10,373 nt of DNA from an uncultured Rubellimicrobium sp. Lineage in GTDB: Bacteria; Pseudomonadota; Alphaproteobacteria; Rhodobacterales; Rhodobacteraceae. Position numbers and translations under genes: made by a program. The notes beneath the pieces are model-generated. The model saw only the letters and a program-made list of their open reading frames with translations. It was not told where the DNA came from and made no database searches. The DNA is taken from contig CADCUU010000486.1 in assembly GCA_902805995.1 (NCBI GenBank), forward strand, positions 1 to 10,373, given 5' to 3'. Positions 6,287 to 10,373 of this stretch are shown one piece after another (position 1 is the first letter of the stretch; every line of letters begins with the position of its first letter).

Positions 6287-7138
6287 TCACTCCCCCTGCG
6301 CGAGCAGCGCCGCAAGGCCCGACCGGTAGTCGGGGTAACGAAGCCGCACGCCCAGTTCCTGCTTGATCCGGTCGTTTCGCACGCGCTTGCTTTCGGCATA
6401 GAAGCTGCGCGCCATGGGTGTCATCTCGGCGGTGGCGAAGTCCTGCGCCGGCGGGATCGGCATCCCCAGCAGTTCGGCCGCGTGGGCGATCACGTCCTAG
6501 GGCGGGGCGGGGTCGTCGTCGCAGACGTTGTAGACCGCGCCCGGACGGGGCCGCGCGATGGAGGCCGCGACCACCTGTGCGATGTCCTCCACATGAATGC
6601 GCGAGAACATCTGGTTGGGCTTGATGATCCGCCGCGCCGTCCCGGTCCTGACCTTCTCGAACGGCCCGCGCCCCGGCCCATAGATCCCGGCCAGGCGGAA
6701 TACATGCAGCGGCAGCCCGGGGATCGCGGCCCACTCGGCCTCCGCCTCCACCCGAAGCCGCCCCCGCTTGGTGGCGGGCGTGAGGGCGCTCCCCTCATCC
6801 ACCCAGTCCCCGCCCCGGTCGCCATAGACGCCCGTGGTGGACAGGTAGCCAACCCAGCCGAACCGCCCCGCTTGCGCCGCGATGGCATCGCGCCACTCCC
6901 GCAGCACCGGGTCGCCCCCATCGTCAGGCGCCACGGAGGTGAGGAGATGCGTCGCCTCCTCAAGGAATGGCGCCATGTCCGTCCCCGGCCAGATCACGCC
7001 CTCGACCCCCTCGGCCTCGATCTCGGCCCGCCGCTCCTCGCTCCGCACGGTCCCGATGACGCGCCACCCCTCCGGAATCAGGAGGCGCGACAGCGCGCGG
7101 GCGGAGAAACCATGGCCGAAGGAGAGGAGAGTAGGCAT
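6287..7138 (-). pseudogene. NAD(P)-dependent SDR/epimerase (YeeZ-like), interrupted by an amber codon
   Basis: The intact frame would encode about 283 residues of an atypical short-chain dehydrogenase/NAD-dependent epimerase-like protein. The first 213 residues carry the dinucleotide-binding motif SFGHGFSA (G8, G10), a likely NADP-contacting R32, YLSTTGVYGDRGGDWVDE (98-115), LHVFRLAGIYGPGR and YNVCDDDPAPP. Codon 214 is TAG (6499-6497). The same frame then continues without a break through DVIAHAAELLGM, TPMARSFYAESKRVRNDRIKQ and LGVRLRYPDYRSGLAALL to TGA at 6287-6289. The lost part is the conserved C-terminal domain, so the truncated product is probably non-functional. CAG to TAG is a single change, implying a recent mutation, a sequencing error or, less likely, readthrough. 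A canonical YxxxK is not seen: the region holds RGRLRVEAEAEW. The ribosome site is weak (GGGG before ATG 7138). Confidence 0.8.
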
Positions 7139-7173
7139 GCCCCAAGGATGGGCAGCCGGCCCGGCGGGCGCAA

Positions 7174-7197
7174 GTAGGGTGCGTGCTCACACGCACC
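7174..7197. repeat. REP-like hairpin GTAGGGTGCGTG...CACGCACC
   Basis: GGTGCGTG (7178-7185) and CACGCACC (7190-7197) form a perfect 8-bp stem with a CTCA loop in the 153-base gap between the DUF1810 and SDR genes. Neither strand has a T-run after it, so it is not a standard terminator. The GTAGGGTG at its left edge (7174-7181) recurs inverted as CACCCTAC at 7288-7295, over the DUF1810 stop codon. This looks like a dispersed intergenic palindrome rather than a gene-specific element. Nothing else in 7139-7291 is recognisable. Confidence 0.45.
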
Positions 7198-7291
7198 GCG
7201 CGACCTTGGACTGCCCCCGACGACGCGAAGGCGAACTCGCCCGGACGCCCCGGGCGCACGATGGGGGGCCGCGCAGCGCCCGCGAGCCACC

Positions 7292-7702
7292 CTACAGCCG
7301 CTCCAGCGTCATCGGATCCCGCTCACCCCCATGGAACGCCTCCAGCACCTCCTCGAACACCGGATCGGCCCCCGGCACGGCGGCGAACAGCGTCATGCTG
7401 CTCCGCAGCTTCATCGCGTCGATCCCGCCCAGCACCGCCTCCGGCCTCTGCCCCGCATTCCCCAGCATGGCCCGCGCCGCCTCCACGAGCCGAGGCCCCA
7501 GGACCGGATGCGCCAGATAGGCCCGCGCCTCCTCAAGGTCCGCGATCCCATAGGCCTTGGCCGTCCCCGACCGCCCCAGCGCCGCCAGTTGCGGAAAGAT
7601 CCACCACATCCAGTGGCTCTCCTTCCGCCCCCGCCGCAACTCCGCCAAGGCCGTCTCCCAACTCCCCTCCTGCGCCGCCACGAATCGACCGAGCCCGTCC
7701 AT
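7292..7702 (-). CDS. DUF1810 family protein
   Basis: A 136-residue cytosolic protein of the DUF1810 family, of unknown biochemical role. The family signature is clear: FVAAQ near the N-terminus; GRKESHWMWWIFPQ at residues 25-38; the LGxSxxAxxYGI stretch at about 42-53; LAHPVLGPRL (63-72); and DAMKLRSSMTLFAAV (95-109), followed by an acidic C-terminal helix and a short tail ending GGERDPMTLERL. It is full length for the family, with no signal peptide or membrane segment. The start at 7702 is supported by a purine-rich GGGGAGGGGG about 5-8 bases upstream. It is divergent from ade across 111 bases and co-directional with the SDR gene 153 bases downstream, so co-transcription with that gene is possible but not shown. 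No function can be inferred from its neighbours. Confidence 0.92.
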   Translation of the reverse strand: MDGLGRFVAAQEGSWETALAELRRGRKESHWMWWIFPQLAALGRSGTAKAYGIADLEEARAYLAHPVLGPRLVEAARAMLGNAGQRPEAVLGGIDAMKLRSSMTLFAAVPGADPVFEEVLEAFHGGERDPMTLERL

Positions 7703-7813
7703 GCCGTCCCCCTCCCCCCGTTGCGCGACCCCCGCGCCACCGTTCGTTGGCCTAGGAACCTGTTAACCCCGGACTGGCACCTTGGCTCCATCACCGGCCA
7801 TCGGAGGCGAATC
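7703..7813. promoter_or_regulatory. Divergent region between DUF1810 and ade
   Basis: These 111 bases must hold the promoters of both genes. I see no strong -35/-10 pair on either strand. The AT-richest part, around GGAACCTGTTAACC (7756-7769), is the likeliest core. GGAGG at 7803-7807 is the ade ribosome site, six bases before ATG 7814. Confidence 0.35.
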
Positions 7814-9682
7814 ATGACCATGGATCAGCAGGCGGAGATCGCCGCCGGGGCTTGCGCCGCGCCGTCATTGGGCCACAAATGGCCCATGCAGGACCTCAGG
7901 ACCTGGGCCGAAAGCGCCCCCCGCCTTGTTTCCGTCGCCGCTGGCCGAACCCCGGCCGACCTCGTCATCCGCGGCGGCACCCTCGTCAACGTCCAAAGCC
8001 GCGAGATCCTCCCCGGCTGGCAGGTCGCCATCGCGGACGGCCGCTTCGCCTATGTCGGCCCCGATGCCTCCCACTGCATCGGTGAGGGGACCGAGGTGGC
8101 CGAGGCGAACGGCCGCTACCTCATCCCCGGCCTCTGCGACGGCCACATGCACATCGAATCCGGGATGCTCACCCCCGCCGAATTCGCCGCCGCCGTGATC
8201 CCCCACGGCACGACCACGATGTTCACCGACCCGCACGAGATCGCGAACGTTCTCGGCCTGCGCGGCGTCCGCATGATGCACGACGAAGCGCTCTTCCAGC
8301 CCGTCAGCATCTTCACCCAGATGCCGAGCTGCGCCCCCTCCGCCCCCGGCCTGGAGACCACGGGCTTCGAGATCAGCGAAAAGGACGTGGAGGAGGCCAT
8401 GTCCTGGCCCGGCATCGTCGGCCTGGGGGAGATGATGAACTACCCCGGCGTCGTGAACGGCGATCCCCAGATGCTGGCCGAGATGGCCGCCACCATGCGT
8501 GCCGGCAAGACCGTGGGCGGCCACTACGCCAGCCCCGACCGTGGCATCCCTTTCCACGCCTATGTCGCGGGCGGCCCCGCCGACGACCACGAAGGCACCC
8601 AGGAATCCGACGCCATCGCCCGCGCCCGCCAGGGCATGCGGTCGATGCTCCGCCTGGGCAGCGCGTGGTACGACGTCGAATCCCAGATCACCGCGATCAC
8701 GGAAAAGGGCCTCGACCCGCGCAACTTCATCCTCTGCACCGACGACTGCCATTCCGGCACGCTCGTAGACGAAGGGCACATGGACCGCGTAGTCCGACAC
8801 GCCATCGCCTGCGGGTGCGACCCCCTCGTCGCGCTCCAGATGGCCACGATCAACACCGCAACGCATTTCGGCCTCGAACGCGAACTGGGCTCCATTGCCC
8901 CGGGCCGCCGCGCCGACGTGATCCTGACCTCCGACCTCACGGCGCTGCCCATCGAGGCCGTCTATGCCCGCGGCGTGAAGGTGGCCGAGGGCGGTCGCCT
9001 CCTTGTCACATGCCCGCATTACGACTGGCCCGACGATGCCCGCGCGACCGTTCGCCTGGGCAAGCACCTGGAGGCCGCCGATTTCGCCATTCCCGCCCCC
9101 GACTCGCGTACCACGGTCCGCGTCAAGGTGATCGGCGTGGTGGAGAACCAGGCGCCGACCAAGGCCTTGTCCGCCGACCTCCCCGTCCGCGCGGGCCTCG
9201 TGGAGCCCGAGGGCGCGGTCGCCCAGATCGCGCTGGTGGAGCGCCACCGTGCCACGGGGGCCGTCACCAACGCCTTCGTCTCGGGCTTCGGCTACGGGCC
9301 GGGCGTCGCCGTGGCCACCACCGTGGCGCATGACAGCCACCACATGATCGTCGTGGGCACCGACCGCGCCACCATGGCCCAGGCCGCAAACCGTCTGGCC
9401 GAGGTCGGGGGCGGCGCGACGGTGTGGCGCGACGGGCAGGAACTCGCGCTCGTGCCCCTTCCCATCGCGGGCCTCATGTCCGACGCCCCCGCGAGGGAGG
9501 TCGCCGCCAAGGCCCAGGCGCTGGTGCAGGCGATGGAGGCCTGTGGCTGCCGTCTGAACAACGCCTACATGCAGCATTCGCTTCTCGCGCTCGTGGTGAT
9601 CCCCGAGCTGCGGCTGAGCGACAAGGGCCTCGTGGACGTGCGCCGCTTCGAGGTCGTCAGCCTGTTCGAGGGGAACCAATGA
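7814..9682 (+). CDS. ade: Adenine deaminase
   Basis: A 622-residue metal-dependent amidohydrolase that converts adenine to hypoxanthine and ammonia for purine salvage. Metal and catalytic motifs are complete: H111 and H113 in CDGHMHIESGM; H141/E142 in TDPHEIANVLG; E206 in GLGEMMNYPGVV; H237 in GGHYASP; H259 in DDHEGT; and D310/D311 in CTDDCHSGT. The composite beta-domain (LVIRGGTLVNV near the start; IAPGRRADVILTSD later) and the C-terminal adenine-deaminase domain (HDSHHMIVVGTD, MQHSLLALVVIPELRLSDKG) are present. The start at 7814 is supported by GGAGG six bases upstream. ATG 7820 and ATG 7886 are in-frame alternatives, and the first 40-odd residues are variable. It is somewhat longer than the roughly 580-590 residues of E. 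coli or B. subtilis Ade. The stop overlaps the amn start by 4 bases, so the two are translationally coupled. Confidence 0.96.
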   Translation: MTMDQQAEIAAGACAAPSLGHKWPMQDLRTWAESAPRLVSVAAGRTPADLVIRGGTLVNVQSREILPGWQVAIADGRFAYVGPDASHCIGEGTEVAEANGRYLIPGLCDGHMHIESGMLTPAEFAAAVIPHGTTTMFTDPHEIANVLGLRGVRMMHDEALFQPVSIFTQMPSCAPSAPGLETTGFEISEKDVEEAMSWPGIVGLGEMMNYPGVVNGDPQMLAEMAATMRAGKTVGGHYASPDRGIPFHAYVAGGPADDHEGTQESDAIARARQGMRSMLRLGSAWYDVESQITAITEKGLDPRNFILCTDDCHSGTLVDEGHMDRVVRHAIACGCDPLVALQMATINTATHFGLERELGSIAPGRRADVILTSDLTALPIEAVYARGVKVAEGGRLLVTCPHYDWPDDARATVRLGKHLEAADFAIPAPDSRTTVRVKVIGVVENQAPTKALSADLPVRAGLVEPEGAVAQIALVERHRATGAVTNAFVSGFGYGPGVAVATTVAHDSHHMIVVGTDRATMAQAANRLAEVGGGATVWRDGQELALVPLPIAGLMSDAPAREVAAKAQALVQAMEACGCRLNNAYMQHSLLALVVIPELRLSDKGLVDVRRFEVVSLFEGNQ

Positions 9683-10373
9683 ACGCCCAATCGCCCGACC
9701 ACGTCCCCTTCGACGCGCCCCAGCTTCCCGCGCCCGAGGCCTTCGACGACCCCCGCGCCGCCGTGGAGCGGCTGATCCTCCTCCACGACGGGGCCACGCA
9801 GTTCCTCTGCGACGGCTTCGCCCACGCGCTTCGCCACGGCCGGCCCGAGCGTCCCATCCGGGCCTTCTACCCGGAAATCCGCCTCTCCACGACGAGCTTC
9901 GCCCTTTCGGACTCTCGCCTGTCCTTCGGCCATGTCGCGGGCCCGGGAACCTATTCCACAACGGTCACCCGCCCGAGGCTGTTCAAGGCTTATCTGGAGC
10001 AGCAGATTGGCCTCCTGATCCGCAACCACGGGGTCCGGGTCGTCATCGGCCCGTCGCGCACGCCGATCCCCGTCCACTTCGCGGTCGCCGGAAACGACGC
10101 CCGCCTCGCCATCCCGCAGGAGGGGGCGCTGGATTTCCCGCTGCGCGACGTCTTCGACGTGCCCGACCTCGCGACCATGAACGACGACATCGTCAACGGG
10201 GACGGCTTCCACTATCCCGACGGCTCCATCCCCCTCGCGCCCTTCACGGCGCAGCGGGTGGACTACTCCCTCGCGCGGCTGTCGCACTACACGGCCACCG
10301 ACCCGGAGCATTTCCAGAACCACGTCCTCTTCACGAACTACCAGTTCTACGTGGAGGAGTTCGAGGCCGTCAC
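9679..10373 (+). CDS. amn: AMP nucleosidase, N-terminal part (truncated by window end)
   Basis: The first 231 codons of AMP nucleosidase, which hydrolyses AMP to adenine and ribose 5-phosphate in the cytosol. Family features seen: FYPEIRLSTTSFALSDSRLSFG (about 64-85), VAGPGTYSTTVTRPRLF, YLEQQIGLLIRNHGV, PIPVHFAVAG, LRDVFDVPDLATMNDDIVNG, RVDYSLARLSHYTATDPEHF and VLFTNYQFYVEEFE. These belong to the Amn N-terminal domain; the nucleoside-phosphorylase-like catalytic domain lies beyond the window. The full protein would be expected near 480-500 residues. The ATG overlaps the ade stop (ATGA), and GAGGGG at 9668-9673 lies five bases upstream. The pairing with ade gives a direct AMP to hypoxanthine route. 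In other bacteria Amn is allosteric (ATP activated, phosphate inhibited); that is not testable from this fragment. Confidence 0.95.
   Translation, partial: MNAQSPDHVPFDAPQLPAPEAFDDPRAAVERLILLHDGATQFLCDGFAHALRHGRPERPIRAFYPEIRLSTTSFALSDSRLSFGHVAGPGTYSTTVTRPRLFKAYLEQQIGLLIRNHGVRVVIGPSRTPIPVHFAVAGNDARLAIPQEGALDFPLRDVFDVPDLATMNDDIVNGDGFHYPDGSIPLAPFTAQRVDYSLARLSHYTATDPEHFQNHVLFTNYQFYVEEFEAV

Noticed and set aside
7865..9961. Very long open frame on the minus strand across ade and amn
   Set aside because: It is antisense to two clear genes, rich in Arg/Gly/Ala with low-complexity composition, crosses gene boundaries and shows no family motif. This is a GC-rich codon-phase artefact.

Overview
The window looks like a chromosomal segment of a GC-rich alphaproteobacterium, most likely Rhodobacterales. 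This rests on the very high GC content, the gene order histone-deacetylase-like / xseB / ispA / dxs, and close similarity in wording of the encoded proteins to what I know of that order. It is an inference; there is no rRNA or other marker gene here. I see no tRNA, rRNA, CRISPR array, transposase, integrase or origin, and no gene-free stretch longer than about 230 bases.

Layout. 1-92: the last 29 residues of an OmpR/PhoB-type response regulator (+). 235-780 (-): a small predicted secreted protein, divergent from the next block. 835-4852 (+): a tight four-gene operon of a class II histone-deacetylase-like hydrolase, xseB, ispA and dxs, joined by a 4-base overlap and two 4-base gaps. Dxs makes the first committed intermediate of the MEP isoprenoid pathway. 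IspA makes C15 farnesyl diphosphate from the C5 end products. XseB is the small subunit of exonuclease VII. 5077-7702 (-): three co-directional genes, DUF1810, an atypical SDR/epimerase gene broken by one amber codon, and a TerC-family membrane protein. Intrinsic terminators follow the SDR gene and terC. 7814 to the window end (+): adenine deaminase (ade) overlapping the start of AMP nucleosidase (amn, truncated by the window edge). Together they would convert AMP to adenine plus ribose 5-phosphate, and adenine to hypoxanthine plus ammonia.

Most genes are ordinary housekeeping or metabolic functions. I did not find an obviously new multi-gene system. The best candidate for something undescribed is the terC 5' leader (about 6088-6210, minus strand). 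There an 11-bp perfect inverted repeat would bury the whole Shine-Dalgarno sequence, a local hairpin competes with it, and a second shorter anti-Shine-Dalgarno sequence is present. This suggests translational control by RNA structure unlike the yybP-ykoY manganese riboswitch known for other terC genes. Other points worth checking are the single amber codon in the SDR gene, the ade-amn pairing, a REP-like hairpin between the DUF1810 and SDR genes, and the deacetylase-like gene fixed at the head of an isoprenoid operon.
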